The notes: generated by a model from the letters alone, not told the origin. Positions 18,425 to 27,634 are shown, counted from the stretch's first letter. The stretch is 64,000 nucleotides of DNA from an uncultured Pelagibacteraceae bacterium (GCA_902590345.1 CACIWK010000002.1:1-64000), one strand, 5' to 3'. Numbers and translations: made by a program.

Positions 18425-19156
18425 ATGATTAATAAAGAAGTAGCACTCATTATTGGCGCGGGTGACAGCCTTGGTTCTGCGGTAGCGAGAGTATTTGCAC
18501 AAAATAACTTCATAACAGTAGTTGCTAGAAGGAACGGGGATCAATTATCGCCACTTAAAGAAGAAATAGAAAAAAATGGCGGAAAGTGTTTCGCATATAG
18601 TTTAGACGCAAGAAAAGAAGAGGATGTAATTAAATTTATTAATAAGATTGAAACAGAGATTGGTGAAATTAATGTGGCCGTATACAACATTGGAGCCAAC
18701 ATTCGTTTCAACATTTTAGAAACAACCTCAAAAAAATATTATAAAGTATGGGAAATGGCGACTTTTGGAGCTTTTCTAATGGGAAGAGAAGTAACAAGAA
18801 AAATGATACCAAGAAAAAAAGGGACAATCATATTTACCGGCGCGACAGCAAGTATAAGAGGTAAAGAAGGATTTGCTGCATTCTCCGGTGCTAAACAAGC
18901 GAAAAGAGCTTTGGCGCAAAGTATGGCGAAAGAATTAGCGCCAAAAGGTATTCATGTCGCTCATGTTATTGTAGATGGAGCAATTGATACGCCGTGGGTG
19001 AATAAGCTCTTTCCTGAGTATGTCAAAGAAAAGAAAAAAATTGATGGTTTGATGAAGCCAGATGATATTGCACAAAACTACTTGATGATACATAATCAAC
19101 CAAAAAATGCGTGGACTTTTGAGTTAGATTTACGTCCATGGGTGGAGACATGGTGA
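18425..19156 (+). CDS. short-chain dehydrogenase/reductase, glucose/ribitol-type
   Basis: A 243-residue NAD(P)-dependent oxidoreductase with the nucleotide-binding motif IIGAGDSLGSAVARVF at the N-terminus (a GxxxGxG variant, with GAGDSLG) and NIGAN in place of NNAG. The catalytic Tyr of the usual YxxxK is replaced: the aligned stretch reads FSGAKQAKRALAQSMAKEL, so Phe stands where Tyr is expected. Such divergent SDRs are common in Alphaproteobacteria and their substrates are unknown. A TTG at 18404 would add seven hydrophobic residues; the ATG at 18425 fits the family better. The stop overlaps the next gene. Confidence 0.88.
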   Translation: MINKEVALIIGAGDSLGSAVARVFAQNNFITVVARRNGDQLSPLKEEIEKNGGKCFAYSLDARKEEDVIKFINKIETEIGEINVAVYNIGANIRFNILETTSKKYYKVWEMATFGAFLMGREVTRKMIPRKKGTIIFTGATASIRGKEGFAAFSGAKQAKRALAQSMAKELAPKGIHVAHVIVDGAIDTPWVNKLFPEYVKEKKKIDGLMKPDDIAQNYLMIHNQPKNAWTFELDLRPWVETW

Positions 19157-20103
19157 GTCAAGAATTTGACATCGTTGGTATAGGAAATGCAATTGTAGAT
19201 GTAATCACCGATGTCAATGATGAATTTATAAATCAACAAGAGCTAAGGAAAGGGCTTATGTCACTTGTAGATTTAGATACTATCAAATCCCTATCAAACA
19301 AAATTGAGATAAAAGCTAATGTCTCTGGAGGATCAGTTGCAAACTCTATCGTTGCATTAGCTCAAAATAATATCAAATCTGCTTTCATCGGCAAAGTAGG
19401 TAAAGACGAAGTTGGAAATTCATTCATTAGAGGTCTTGAAAAAGAAAAAGTTGTTTTTGCAAATAAGGCCCAATCAGATGAAAGTGAAACTGGAAGATGT
19501 CTGGTGATGGTAACGCCAGATGCACAACGAACAATGAGTACATATTTAGGAATTTCTCAAAAACTAAAATCAAATGATATCAATGAGGATGTTATAGCAC
19601 AGTCAAAAATTACTTATCTTGAAGGATACCTTTGGGATCTTGATGATGCGCAAGAAGCAATTAAAAAAGCAATAAAAATTTCTAAAGAAGCAAACAGGTT
19701 AGTTGCATTTAGTGTGTCTGATGTTTTTTGTATTGAACGATTTAGAGAAAGTTTTTTAAATCTAGTTAATAATGAAGCTGATATAATTTTTGCAAATGAA
19801 GAGGAAATTAAATCGCTTTATCAAAAGGATAGTCTTGATGATTGTCTCGAAATTATAAGTCAGCATGATAAAATATTTGCTATCACACTTGGTGAAAAAG
19901 GTGCGATGATAGCTAATAAAGATCAGCTTATACAGATAAAAGCTCAGCAAATTGAAAATTTGGTCGATACTACTGGAGCAGGAGATCTATTTGCTGCAGG
20001 CTTCTTACTTGGATACATAAAAGGTGAAAATTTAGAACAGTGTGGGAATGAAGGCGTAACATTCGCCTCTAAAATAATTCAAATCTACGGAGCAAGGTTA
20101 TGA
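19150..20103 (+). CDS. PfkB-family carbohydrate/nucleoside kinase (adenosine-kinase-like)
   Basis: A ribokinase-fold kinase of about 317 residues. The N-terminus has IVGIGNAIVDVI, the substrate-binding region has NVSGGSVANSIVALAQ, and the catalytic anion-hole motif is DTTGAGDLFAAGFLLGY with the base Asp. Alphaproteobacterial proteins of this type are usually labelled adenosine kinase, but fructokinase or ribokinase activity cannot be excluded from sequence. The ATG at 19150 overlaps the stop of the preceding SDR gene; an upstream ATG at 19138 is also in frame. It overlaps the following SDR by four bases. Confidence 0.9.
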   Translation: MVSQEFDIVGIGNAIVDVITDVNDEFINQQELRKGLMSLVDLDTIKSLSNKIEIKANVSGGSVANSIVALAQNNIKSAFIGKVGKDEVGNSFIRGLEKEKVVFANKAQSDESETGRCLVMVTPDAQRTMSTYLGISQKLKSNDINEDVIAQSKITYLEGYLWDLDDAQEAIKKAIKISKEANRLVAFSVSDVFCIERFRESFLNLVNNEADIIFANEEEIKSLYQKDSLDDCLEIISQHDKIFAITLGEKGAMIANKDQLIQIKAQQIENLVDTTGAGDLFAAGFLLGYIKGENLEQCGNEGVTFASKIIQIYGARL

Positions 20104-20951
20104 GCAAAAAATCTATTATGGTAACAGGTGTCTCTACTGGTATTGGACTAGGAACACTTAGTTATTTTGTGAAAAACGGTTTTCACGTTTATGGAAGTGT
20201 TCGTAATTCAAACGATGCGAACAGATTAAAAAAAATTTATAAAGATAATTTTACACCTCTAATCTTCGATGTAACAAAAGAAGCTCAGCTAAAAAAGGCT
20301 GTAACATTTTTGAAAAAAGATCTTAAGAGTTCAAATCTTCTTGCTTTAGTTAATAACGCAGGTGTAGCAATATCTGGCCCCTTATTACATCAAAGGGTGA
20401 AAGATTTTGAAAAACAAATTGATATTAATTTAAATGGTGCATTTAGAGTCATAAAATATTTTGCTCCATTGTGTGGAGCGAAAAAAAATAATAGTTCGAA
20501 GAAGGGTGTAATTTTTAATATAAGTTCAATTTCTGGAAAAATTGGAATGCCTGGTGTTGGAGCCTATACTGCATCTAAATTTGGATTAGAGGGCTTAAGT
20601 CATAGTTTAAGAAGAGAATTGATGAGATACGGAGTTGATGTTGTAGTTATTGGACCAGGTCCAATAAAAACTGAAATTTTTGATAAAATTGATAAAAAAT
20701 TTTTAAACAGCCTCAAAAAAACTGATTATGCAAAGGCAGCTAGAGGAATACCTAAAAGAATGAAAAATGCCAAAAGGATAGCTTTTCCAGCTGAGGAAGT
20801 TGGAAAATTAATATTTAATGCACTACACAATCCAAATAGAAAAACACGGTATGCCATCACGCCAAGTAGAATGATGTATTGGACACTTCCAATGTTATTA
20901 CCTGACAGAGTCTTAGATCAATTAATCAAAAGACGATCGGGAGGATTGTAA
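20100..20951 (+). CDS. short-chain dehydrogenase/reductase
   Basis: A 283-residue classical SDR: the cofactor loop is VTGVSTGIGLGTL, the strand motif is LVNNAGVAISGPL, the catalytic Ser lies in NISSISGKIG and the YxxxK motif is present as YTASKFGLEGLS. The C-terminal region (about 240-283) is basic and somewhat hydrophobic, as in SDRs that act on lipids or retinoid-like substrates, but the substrate is unknown. It is the third gene of a tightly overlapping rightward trio SDR-PfkB-SDR, and its last 30 bases overlap the end of the convergent glycosyltransferase gene. Confidence 0.9.
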   Translation: MSKKSIMVTGVSTGIGLGTLSYFVKNGFHVYGSVRNSNDANRLKKIYKDNFTPLIFDVTKEAQLKKAVTFLKKDLKSSNLLALVNNAGVAISGPLLHQRVKDFEKQIDINLNGAFRVIKYFAPLCGAKKNNSSKKGVIFNISSISGKIGMPGVGAYTASKFGLEGLSHSLRRELMRYGVDVVVIGPGPIKTEIFDKIDKKFLNSLKKTDYAKAARGIPKRMKNAKRIAFPAEEVGKLIFNALHNPNRKTRYAITPSRMMYWTLPMLLPDRVLDQLIKRRSGGL

Positions 20952-21920
20952 AATTTTATTTGACTCTTTTATAACATCATCCGCTGAAATTAAATTAATA
21001 TTACTACCACCAAATTTGACCGATGAAATAAAATGAATGTTTTCAAATTGATCGTTTAGAAACTTTACAGCGCTGGTTGGACCACATATTTTCAGCAATG
21101 GACATAGATTTGTTGATAGCATTTGCCCAGTGCCACTATCATTAGTAATTGCCATACTTAAATATTTTGTAGCACCCATTACTACCTCAAGTCCCGGAAA
21201 ATTAGACAATTCCTCCTCAGGAAACATTGGTTTTTTAATTTGATTAATTATATCTTCCTTTAAATGAGTCTCTTGTGGACCAAGAAAAAAAACTATCTCA
21301 AACCCTTTTGCTTCAAAATATTTAGCCACATCTATGAATTTTTTGTAAGCCCATATCCTCTTTGGCGTATTAGAACCAAGTGAAATGCCAAAATACTTTT
21401 TGTCTGCTTGGAAAACTTCTTGTAATTCTTTTAGTATTTCTTTTGGAATTGTTATAGATGATGCTTGTTGTTTTTTATAACTTGATACTAAATCAAGCAT
21501 CTCAATAATATTATTTACATAAAATTGCCTTTTTGATTTTTTGTCCTTGGGTTTATAGTTTGAAAACATCCAATTAGCAGAGGCGGAGATGAATTTTGAA
21601 CACTTAATTCTTCGCAACGCAATGGTGCGTAAAACCGCTTTTTGTGTATCAATGATTATATCAAAATGTATATTTCTAAGATCATATTTTGAAGATATTC
21701 TTCTCCAAAAAAAAGGGCTTAAGTTTACTTGCTCCCAAATTTTGTCAATATATGACTCAGTGAATTTTTTTAAACGGGAATTATATTCAGTATAAATAGT
21801 ATCAGTCATCCAATGGATTTCTGATGTTGGGAATCTTTCCCTTAACTGGTGGACAATTTGAAGTTTTAATATTCCATCCCCAATTTGTTCACCATTACTG
21901 AAGATAAGAATCTTTTTCAT
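20922..21920 (-). CDS. glycosyltransferase family 9 (heptosyltransferase-like)
   Basis: A 332-residue protein with the two-domain GT-B layout of ADP-heptose:LPS heptosyltransferases. The N-terminus has ILIFSNGEQIGDGILKLQIVHQL and the C-terminal half has FGISLGSNTPKRIWAYKKFIDVA, IVFFLGPQE and AITNDSGTGQMLS, which matches the donor-binding TNDSG region. The acceptor is probably the lipopolysaccharide core, but this is inferred. It ends the leftward run of genes after the his cluster, separated from the oxidoreductase gene by 11 bases, and its end overlaps the convergent SDR by 30 bases. Confidence 0.85.
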   Translation of the reverse strand: MKKILIFSNGEQIGDGILKLQIVHQLRERFPTSEIHWMTDTIYTEYNSRLKKFTESYIDKIWEQVNLSPFFWRRISSKYDLRNIHFDIIIDTQKAVLRTIALRRIKCSKFISASANWMFSNYKPKDKKSKRQFYVNNIIEMLDLVSSYKKQQASSITIPKEILKELQEVFQADKKYFGISLGSNTPKRIWAYKKFIDVAKYFEAKGFEIVFFLGPQETHLKEDIINQIKKPMFPEEELSNFPGLEVVMGATKYLSMAITNDSGTGQMLSTNLCPLLKICGPTSAVKFLNDQFENIHFISSVKFGGSNINLISADDVIKESNKILQSSRSSFD

Positions 21921-21931
21921 GAAATTATGCT

Positions 21932-22939
21932 TTAGCCTTCTTCAGATACTTTTATAATCAATTTACCTTCGTTTTCGCCAGAAAATAACTTTTTGATTGC
22001 AGTGCCCGCATTTTCAATCCCTGGAATAATATGATTTTTATACTTAATTTTGTCTTCTTTTAACCATTGTGTAATATCTTGGTAGGCTTCCATATATCTT
22101 TTGAAGTAATCAAAAACAATAAAGCCTTTAAGCTTAATTCTCTTTATTAATAAATTTCCCCAAGCAGGCCCCGGAACAATTGACTCAGCATTATATCCTG
22201 AAATCAAACCACAAAGACTTATTCTTCCACTGATATTCATGCGAGTTAATACTGCCTCAGTAATGCTACCACCTACATTTTCAAAATATATGTCAACTCC
22301 ATCAGGACAAGTCTCTTTTAATTTTTGTCTAAGATTTTCAGACTTATAATTGATGGCAGAGTCAATACCTAGTTCATCAACAAGCCATTTACATTTTGCG
22401 TCTGAACCTGCAATCCCTATTACTCTGCAACCTTTAATTTTTCCTATTTGACATACAATTGATCCAACAGCACCGGCTGCTGCAGAAACAACTAAAGTTT
22501 CGCCAGGTTGTGGATCAGTTATATCAAGCAAACCAAAGTAAGCTGTGAGGCCAGTCATTCCTAAAATACTCATGTAACAATCAAGAGGAAAACCCGTTCC
22601 TTGAGGAATTTGCCTTACTCCTTTCCCATCACTTACACAGTATTGCTGCCATCCGCCCATACAGTTCACAATTTCACCTTTTTTAAATTTTTCATTTTTA
22701 CTCTCTTCGATTATGCCTATTGTACCACCTCTCATGGTGTCTCCAGTTTGCATCGCATCAACATAAGATTTTTGTCCACTCATCCACCCACGATTTGCAG
22801 GATCCAAAGAGAGATATATGTTTCTTATTAACATTTGACTATCTGAAAGACTGGGAACTTCACTTTCCTCCAAAACTAAGTCCCCTTCACTAATTTCACC
22901 AACTGGAAATTTTTTTAAAATCCATTGTTTATTTTTCAT
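21932..22939 (-). CDS. zinc-free NADP-dependent oxidoreductase (MDR family, CurA/leukotriene B4 dehydrogenase type)
   Basis: A 335-residue medium-chain dehydrogenase/reductase without the zinc ligands of alcohol dehydrogenases. Signatures are LSLDPANRGWMSG near residue 45, the nucleotide loop VSAAAGAVGSIVCQIGKI and VDIYFENVGGSITEAVL, as in YncB/CurA and prostaglandin reductases that reduce alpha,beta-unsaturated carbonyls with NADPH. It overlaps the upstream thioesterase gene by 11 bases, which suggests coupled translation. The physiological substrate is not known. Confidence 0.92.
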   Translation of the reverse strand: MKNKQWILKKFPVGEISEGDLVLEESEVPSLSDSQMLIRNIYLSLDPANRGWMSGQKSYVDAMQTGDTMRGGTIGIIEESKNEKFKKGEIVNCMGGWQQYCVSDGKGVRQIPQGTGFPLDCYMSILGMTGLTAYFGLLDITDPQPGETLVVSAAAGAVGSIVCQIGKIKGCRVIGIAGSDAKCKWLVDELGIDSAINYKSENLRQKLKETCPDGVDIYFENVGGSITEAVLTRMNISGRISLCGLISGYNAESIVPGPAWGNLLIKRIKLKGFIVFDYFKRYMEAYQDITQWLKEDKIKYKNHIIPGIENAGTAIKKLFSGENEGKLIIKVSEEG

Positions 22940-23390
22940 TATTATCTCCGATCATTTTTTTAAAGTTCACCTGAGGCATATCAATACTTACACAAGTTGA
23001 TGTTGAGGTAACAACAGTCCTATTGTTTTGCTCTAATCTACCCTCCAAGAATACAATATTTTTTCCAGATTTCACCACTCGCCCATATCCTATAACTTTC
23101 CCCGGTTTAGTTGGATACAAAAAATTTGTTTTCAGTTCTATTGTTGGCGGTCTTTTTTTGAAATGATTTTGAAATATAAACGCTAATGCAGATGCATCAT
23201 CTACCATTCCACTAACAATACCTCCTTGGACGTCACCTGCAGGATTGCAATATTTTTTGTCAATATCAAACTCAACTTTGATATTGCCAGCTGTAGTATC
23301 AACTTCTAGAACAGTCATATTAAAAAGATCGAATAATTTATTCTTATTAAACAGCTTCTTGAGTTCAGCATCTGAGATTTTTTCACTCAT
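22929..23390 (-). CDS. PaaI-type hotdog-fold thioesterase
   Basis: A 153-residue single hotdog domain. The stretch NPAGDVQGGIVSGMVDDASALA carries the Asn/Gly pattern and helix of the PaaI/YdiI thioesterases, followed by the strand TIELKTNFLYPTKPGKV. These enzymes hydrolyse acyl-CoA thioesters in the cytoplasm as tetramers. It lies between the HIT gene (five-base gap) and the oxidoreductase gene (11-base overlap), in a leftward run downstream of hisE. The substrate is not predictable. Confidence 0.87.
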   Translation of the reverse strand: MSEKISDAELKKLFNKNKLFDLFNMTVLEVDTTAGNIKVEFDIDKKYCNPAGDVQGGIVSGMVDDASALAFIFQNHFKKRPPTIELKTNFLYPTKPGKVIGYGRVVKSGKNIVFLEGRLEQNNRTVVTSTSTCVSIDMPQVNFKKMIGDNNEK

Positions 23391-23395
23391 ATTGA

Positions 23396-23785
23396 TTATT
23401 TGTATTCAGGTTTTTCAGGAAATACCATTGGTCCCAATGGTCTTCCCGCGAGTAAATGAAAGTGTAAGTGAGGTACTTCTTGATGCGCATCCTTACCAGC
23501 ATTTGCAATGAGCCTATATCCTCCTCCTCCAGATTTTTCACTTATACCCAACATATCTGCCACGTTTGAAATAGCCCGGTTGAAACCAACTATTTCTTCG
23601 TCCGAAGCATTCGCACTAAAATCATTTATGTCTATGTATTCCCCTTTTGGAATTACTAAGGCATGTGAAGGCGCTTGCGGACGAATATCTTTGAATGACA
23701 GGACATATTCATCCTCATAAATTTTATCACAAGGGATTTCACCTCTTAAAATCTTAGCAAAAATATTTTCCTTATCATATGACAT
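23396..23785 (-). CDS. HIT-family nucleotide hydrolase (HINT-like)
   Basis: A 129-residue histidine-triad protein. The catalytic motif is VPHLHFHLLAG (HxHxHxx) near residue 108, and the N-terminus IFAKILRGEIPCDKIYED is typical of bacterial HinT. Such proteins hydrolyse adenosine phosphoramidates and aminoacyl-adenylates. The gene starts on the last base of the hisE stop codon, so it is co-transcribed with the histidine cluster; a hisE-HIT pairing is frequent in Alphaproteobacteria. Confidence 0.93.
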   Translation of the reverse strand: MSYDKENIFAKILRGEIPCDKIYEDEYVLSFKDIRPQAPSHALVIPKGEYIDINDFSANASDEEIVGFNRAISNVADMLGISEKSGGGGYRLIANAGKDAHQEVPHLHFHLLAGRPLGPMVFPEKPEYK

Positions 23786-24096
23786 TAATCTCTAAGTCCT
23801 GTTTTACCCTCTCTTTTTTCTAACTCTTCATAGACTTGATCAGGAGTAATATCAAATTTTTTCAACATGACTAACAAATGATAAATAAGATCTGCCGATT
23901 CATAAATTATTTGCTCTACATTATCTTCTTCAGCGGCCTCCACAGTTTCAAGTGATTCCTCTTTTAACTTTTCTATACATTTACTTTTACCTTCTGATAT
24001 AAGTTTTGCCGTATAAGATTTTGAAGGGTCTTCATTAGCATGTGAAATAATTGTATCAAAGAGCCGAGCTAGCACATCAACTTTTTTACTGCTCAT
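23785..24096 (-). CDS. hisE: phosphoribosyl-ATP pyrophosphohydrolase
   Basis: HisE carries out the second step of histidine synthesis, hydrolysing phosphoribosyl-ATP to phosphoribosyl-AMP. The 103-residue all-helical MazG-like protein has KLISEGKSKCIEKLKEES and the metal-binding acidic run EAAEEDNVEQIIYESADLIYHLLV. It overlaps the upstream DUF1330 gene by four bases and the downstream HIT gene by one base. hisI, hisG and hisD are not in the window, so the pathway genes are split between loci. Confidence 0.96.
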   Translation of the reverse strand: MSSKKVDVLARLFDTIISHANEDPSKSYTAKLISEGKSKCIEKLKEESLETVEAAEEDNVEQIIYESADLIYHLLVMLKKFDITPDQVYEELEKREGKTGLRD

Positions 24097-24380
24097 TCCA
24101 CTCCCTCAACAACTGCAAAAATTCTATCCTTTTCATCTCCCAAGATTTTTTTTGCATTTTGATATTCTTCTGAGTTATAAGCCTGTTTAGCTATTTCAAT
24201 TGTCTCATACTCAACTATGACGTTTCTTTTAAACTCTTTACCTTCCATGGTTGTTTGTTCGCCACCCCGTACTAAAAATTTACCATTGTATTTTTTGACT
24301 GCCTCAGTTGCATACTCTGCATATAATTTTTGCTTTTCCGGATGTAACACATTGACTTTTACTACCCAATAACCTTTCAT
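24093..24380 (-). CDS. DUF1330 family protein (dimeric alpha/beta barrel type)
   Basis: A 95-residue protein with the ferredoxin-like fold pattern of DUF1330: GYWVVKVNVLHPEK, a helix with YAEYATEAVKKYNGKFLVRGG, and RNVIVEYETIEIAKQAYNSEEYQ. No catalytic function is established for this family. It sits between hisF (two-base gap) and hisE (four-base overlap), so it is expressed with the histidine genes, but nothing in the sequence ties it to histidine synthesis. Confidence 0.9.
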   Translation of the reverse strand: MKGYWVVKVNVLHPEKQKLYAEYATEAVKKYNGKFLVRGGEQTTMEGKEFKRNVIVEYETIEIAKQAYNSEEYQNAKKILGDEKDRIFAVVEGVE

Positions 24381-24382
24381 AA

Positions 24383-25141
24383 TTAAATCCTAACTGCTAT
24401 ATTTTGTTCAGCAAGATATGTTTTTACATCTTTAATACTATATTCTCCGAAATGAAAAATAGAAGCAGCTAATAGAGCGCTAGCTCCCCCCTTTAATACC
24501 CCTTCAACAAAGTGCTCAAGGTTTCCAACGCCACCTGAAGCAATAACAGGAATATCAATTGAGGATGAGACAGTACTCAATAATTCATTGTCAAATCCTT
24601 TTTTTGTTCCATCTCTGTCCATTGAAGTTAATAATATCTCACCAGCTCCTAAATTAGCTACTTCAATGCAATATTCTAATGCATCAATATCTGTGGGCTT
24701 TCTTCCACCATGGGTAAATATATTCCAACTATTATCTCCATTTTTTTTTGCATCCACTGCTATAACTATTGTTGAGGAACCATATTTCTTTGCCGCTTTT
24801 GCAACCAGGTCAATGTTTTCAACTGCAGCTGTATTTATAGACACTTTATCTGCTCCATGGTGAAGCAAACGAGATATATCATCAATGGTCCTGACACCTC
24901 CGCCTACAGTGAGTGGTATGAAACAATTTTCAGCAGTTTTTTTTACAACTTCAAAGAGGGTTTCTCTATCGTCACTTGATGCAGTTATATCTAGAAAGCA
25001 TAGTTCATCAGCTCCCTCAGAATTATAGATTTTTGCTTGTTCAACAGGATCGCCAGCATCAATTAAGTCAACAAAATTGACGCCTTTGACAACTCTCCCT
25101 CGATCAACATCTAAACAGGGTATGATTCTTTTTTTTAGCAT
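24383..25141 (-). CDS. hisF: imidazole glycerol phosphate synthase, cyclase subunit
   Basis: HisF is the TIM-barrel subunit that joins ammonia from HisH to PRFAR, making imidazole glycerol phosphate and AICAR. It starts with [19 protein letters not shown], containing the catalytic Asp, and includes [13 protein letters not shown], and [14 protein letters not shown] with the second catalytic Asp. Its 252 residues are full length. It begins one base after the hisA stop and is in the leftward cluster hisB-bcp-hisH-hisA-hisF-DUF1330-hisE. Confidence 0.99.
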   Translation of the reverse strand: MLKKRIIPCLDVDRGRVVKGVNFVDLIDAGDPVEQAKIYNSEGADELCFLDITASSDDRETLFEVVKKTAENCFIPLTVGGGVRTIDDISRLLHHGADKVSINTAAVENIDLVAKAAKKYGSSTIVIAVDAKKNGDNSWNIFTHGGRKPTDIDALEYCIEVANLGAGEILLTSMDRDGTKKGFDNELLSTVSSSIDIPVIASGGVGNLEHFVEGVLKGGASALLAASIFHFGEYSIKDVKTYLAEQNIAVRI

Positions 25142-25142
25142 T

Positions 25143-25865
25143 CTATCTAACTATCTTTAATGCCTCAGCAATATCAATATTTTTGTCATAAATTGCTTTA
25201 CCTACAATTACACCTTTTATTTGTGAGTAATTTTTTTTCTTTAGGTTAATAAGGTCCGAGATATTTGATACCCCGCCTGATGCAACACAGTCAATTTTTG
25301 TTTGAACCATTACATTTTCTAGCATTTTAAAGTTAATTCCTTGCTTCATACCATCCCTCATAACGTCAGTAATTATTATTGAGTTGATATTAAGATCTTC
25401 TATACTTTTTAAAAAATCAGAAATTTCTAAATCTTTTACCTCTTTCCAACCTTTTGTAGCAATTTGGTTTTGCTTGATGTCGAGAGCAATTGAAATTCTA
25501 TTGGGATAATTGCAAACTGATTTCTCAAAAAAAGTTTTATTTTCAAACGCTGATGTTCCAATAATAACATTATTAACACCAATATTAATGAGTCTTTCAA
25601 CTCTTTCTATATTCCTTACTCCGCCACCGAACTGTATCTTAAGATTTGTATTTTTTTTTATTTGCTCAATAGATTTAATATTTTCAAAATTGCCCTTAAG
25701 CGCACCATCTAGGTCAACGCAATGCAAATATTCCACTCCAGTGTCTTCAAAAATTTTAGCCTGATCTAACGGTGACTCATTATATGTTGTAGATTTTTTA
25801 AAATCACCTTGTATTAATCTTACACATTTACCGTCTTTTAAATCAATTGCTGGAAATAAAATCAT
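25143..25865 (-). CDS. hisA: phosphoribosylformimino-5-aminoimidazole carboxamide ribotide isomerase
   Basis: HisA is a TIM-barrel isomerase that converts ProFAR to PRFAR. The N-terminus [20 protein letters not shown] carries the catalytic Asp, and [14 protein letters not shown] plus [13 protein letters not shown] hold the second Asp and phosphate-binding loops. I chose the ATG at 25865, which overlaps the hisH stop as ATGA and matches the family start MILFPAIDL; an upstream ATG at 25877 would add four residues. The encoded protein has about 240 residues. Confidence 0.97.
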   Translation of the reverse strand: MILFPAIDLKDGKCVRLIQGDFKKSTTYNESPLDQAKIFEDTGVEYLHCVDLDGALKGNFENIKSIEQIKKNTNLKIQFGGGVRNIERVERLINIGVNNVIIGTSAFENKTFFEKSVCNYPNRISIALDIKQNQIATKGWKEVKDLEISDFLKSIEDLNINSIIITDVMRDGMKQGINFKMLENVMVQTKIDCVASGGVSNISDLINLKKKNYSQIKGVIVGKAIYDKNIDIAEALKIVR

Positions 25866-26500
25866 GAAGGTTCCCACTCGAGAAAGTTTGTAATTATTTG
25901 TTTTCCGTTATTATGACTTTTTTCTGGATGAAATTGTGTACCAAAAATATTTTCCTTGAGTACTGCTGCAGTAATTGAATTTGGATATTTTGTAGTTGCA
26001 ATACAATTTTCATTTTTTTGAGTTCTAAAGTAGTAACTGTGCACAAAATAAAAATCAGTATTTTGTGAAATATTATTCAATAATTCATGATTGCGAAAAG
26101 TGACTTCATTCCATCCCATGTGTGGAATTTTATAATCAGCTGGAGCCTCGATCTTGATTACTTCTCCGGGTATCCATCCAAAGCCCTCACATTCACCAAA
26201 TTCTAAAGATTTTTCTGCTAGTAATTGCATTCCAACACAAATGCCCATAAAAGCTTTTTTTTCGCCAATTACCAATTGTTCAAGACTTTCAAATAGACCG
26301 TCTATTTTGTGAATTGCGTTCTTACAGTCTTGAAAAGCTCCAACTCCAGGAAGGACTAATTTATCTGCGTTTAATATTTCAGATGGTGTGTTTGTAACAA
26401 TAATTTCATATGGGTTTTCTAAGTTATTGTTGACGGCTTCAAATGCCTTGTGTACTGAATGTAAATTTCCTGAGCCGTAGTTGATAATTACTAACTTCAT
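25862..26500 (-). CDS. hisH: imidazole glycerol phosphate synthase, glutamine amidotransferase subunit
   Basis: HisH is the class I glutaminase that feeds ammonia to HisF. It has the oxyanion strand VLPGVGAFQDC, the nucleophile motif MGICVGMQLLAE and the His-Glu pair in QFHPEKSHNNG, making a complete catalytic triad. Its 212 residues match the family. The start overlaps the bcp stop by four bases and its end overlaps hisA, so it is translationally coupled to both. Confidence 0.98.
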   Translation of the reverse strand: MKLVIINYGSGNLHSVHKAFEAVNNNLENPYEIIVTNTPSEILNADKLVLPGVGAFQDCKNAIHKIDGLFESLEQLVIGEKKAFMGICVGMQLLAEKSLEFGECEGFGWIPGEVIKIEAPADYKIPHMGWNEVTFRNHELLNNISQNTDFYFVHSYYFRTQKNENCIATTKYPNSITAAVLKENIFGTQFHPEKSHNNGKQIITNFLEWEPS

Positions 26501-26955
26501 TTATTCATTTGTTTAATAGTATCAATAACTTCCTCTACATGATTATTTACTTTCACTTTTCTCCAAACCTTTACGACCTTGCCTTTCATAATAAGAAATG
26601 TAGATCTATCTATGCCCTTGTACGTTCTGCCATACATACTTTTTTTAATCCATACACCAAATTTTTCACTGATTTTATCACTCTCATCAGAGAGAAGATC
26701 AAATTTTAATTTGTATTTTTCAGCAAATTTATTTTGTTTTTGAACGGTATCTTTGGATATACCATAAACTCTTACCTTTAGATTGTTTAACTTTCGAAGA
26801 TTGCTTTGGAAATCACAAGACTCTTTTGTACAACCTGGAGTATCCGCTTTAGGATAAAAATAAATTACCGTGTCCTCTTTTGTAGGAAATTTAACTTCTT
26901 CATCTTTCTGATTTTTAAGTTTGAATGAAGGTAGTTTTTGGCCTTCTTTAATCAT
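26497..26955 (-). CDS. bcp: peroxiredoxin, Bcp/PrxQ type
   Basis: A thiol peroxidase of 152 residues that reduces hydrogen peroxide and organic hydroperoxides. The active site is FYPKADTPGCTKESCDF, with the peroxidatic Cys and, five residues later, the resolving Cys of the atypical 2-Cys PrxQ class. It lies inside the histidine cluster, two bases after hisB and overlapping hisH by four bases. This puts peroxide defence under the same transcript as histidine synthesis; hisH usually follows hisB directly or after a small DUF2628 gene. Confidence 0.95.
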   Translation of the reverse strand: MIKEGQKLPSFKLKNQKDEEVKFPTKEDTVIYFYPKADTPGCTKESCDFQSNLRKLNNLKVRVYGISKDTVQKQNKFAEKYKLKFDLLSDESDKISEKFGVWIKKSMYGRTYKGIDRSTFLIMKGKVVKVWRKVKVNNHVEEVIDTIKQMNK

Positions 26956-26957
26956 TG

Positions 26958-27557
26958 TTAAAGTTGTCCTTTGGTAGAAGGAATGTTCATTCCCTCTCGC
27001 TCGTTAATCACAACAGCATTTCTCAAACTTCTTGCTAAAGCCTTAAAGCAAGATTCAATTATATGATGGTTGTTTTCTCCATAAATATTTTCCACATGTA
27101 ATGTTGTTCCACTTGCTTGTGCAAAAGCTTGGAACCATTCTTTAAATAATTCAGTATCAAAGTCACCTTGAGAAGATGTTATCTTTGGAGCACTAAATTT
27201 TACTTTCCAAATTAAATAAGGTCTATTTGATAGATCAAGCGCAACTCTTGATAACGTTTCATCCATGGGAATATATGAGTGCGCATAACGTGTAATACCT
27301 TGTCGATTACCTAATGCTTTTGATAAACATTCCCCAATTGCAATGCCTGTATCCTCAGTTGTATGGTGATAATCAATGTGAGTATCTCCTGTTGCTTTTA
27401 TCTTCATATCAATCAGTGAGTGCTTTGACAGTTGTTCAAGCATGTGGTCAAGAAATCCTATGCCAGTCTTGATATCGTACTTACCTGTTCCGTCGATATT
27501 AATATCGACAGAGATAGAGGTTTCTTTCGTGTCTCTTTTATACTCTGATGTTCTCAT
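26958..27557 (-). CDS. hisB: imidazoleglycerol-phosphate dehydratase
   Basis: The dehydratase converts imidazole glycerol phosphate to imidazole acetol phosphate, using two manganese ions held by His-rich motifs. The sequence has [34 protein letters not shown] and the second motif [18 protein letters not shown]. Its 199 residues show it is the monofunctional dehydratase without the phosphatase domain of enteric HisB. It heads the leftward his cluster and is divergent from hslV with a 115-base spacer. Confidence 0.98.
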   Translation of the reverse strand: MRTSEYKRDTKETSISVDINIDGTGKYDIKTGIGFLDHMLEQLSKHSLIDMKIKATGDTHIDYHHTTEDTGIAIGECLSKALGNRQGITRYAHSYIPMDETLSRVALDLSNRPYLIWKVKFSAPKITSSQGDFDTELFKEWFQAFAQASGTTLHVENIYGENNHHIIESCFKALARSLRNAVVINEREGMNIPSTKGQL

Positions 27558-27634
27558 AACAAAATCCAGTCGGTTTCTATCAATAAATCACTGAATTATC
27601 TATAAAAAATGTAATTTTTAATGAAAAGTCAGGG

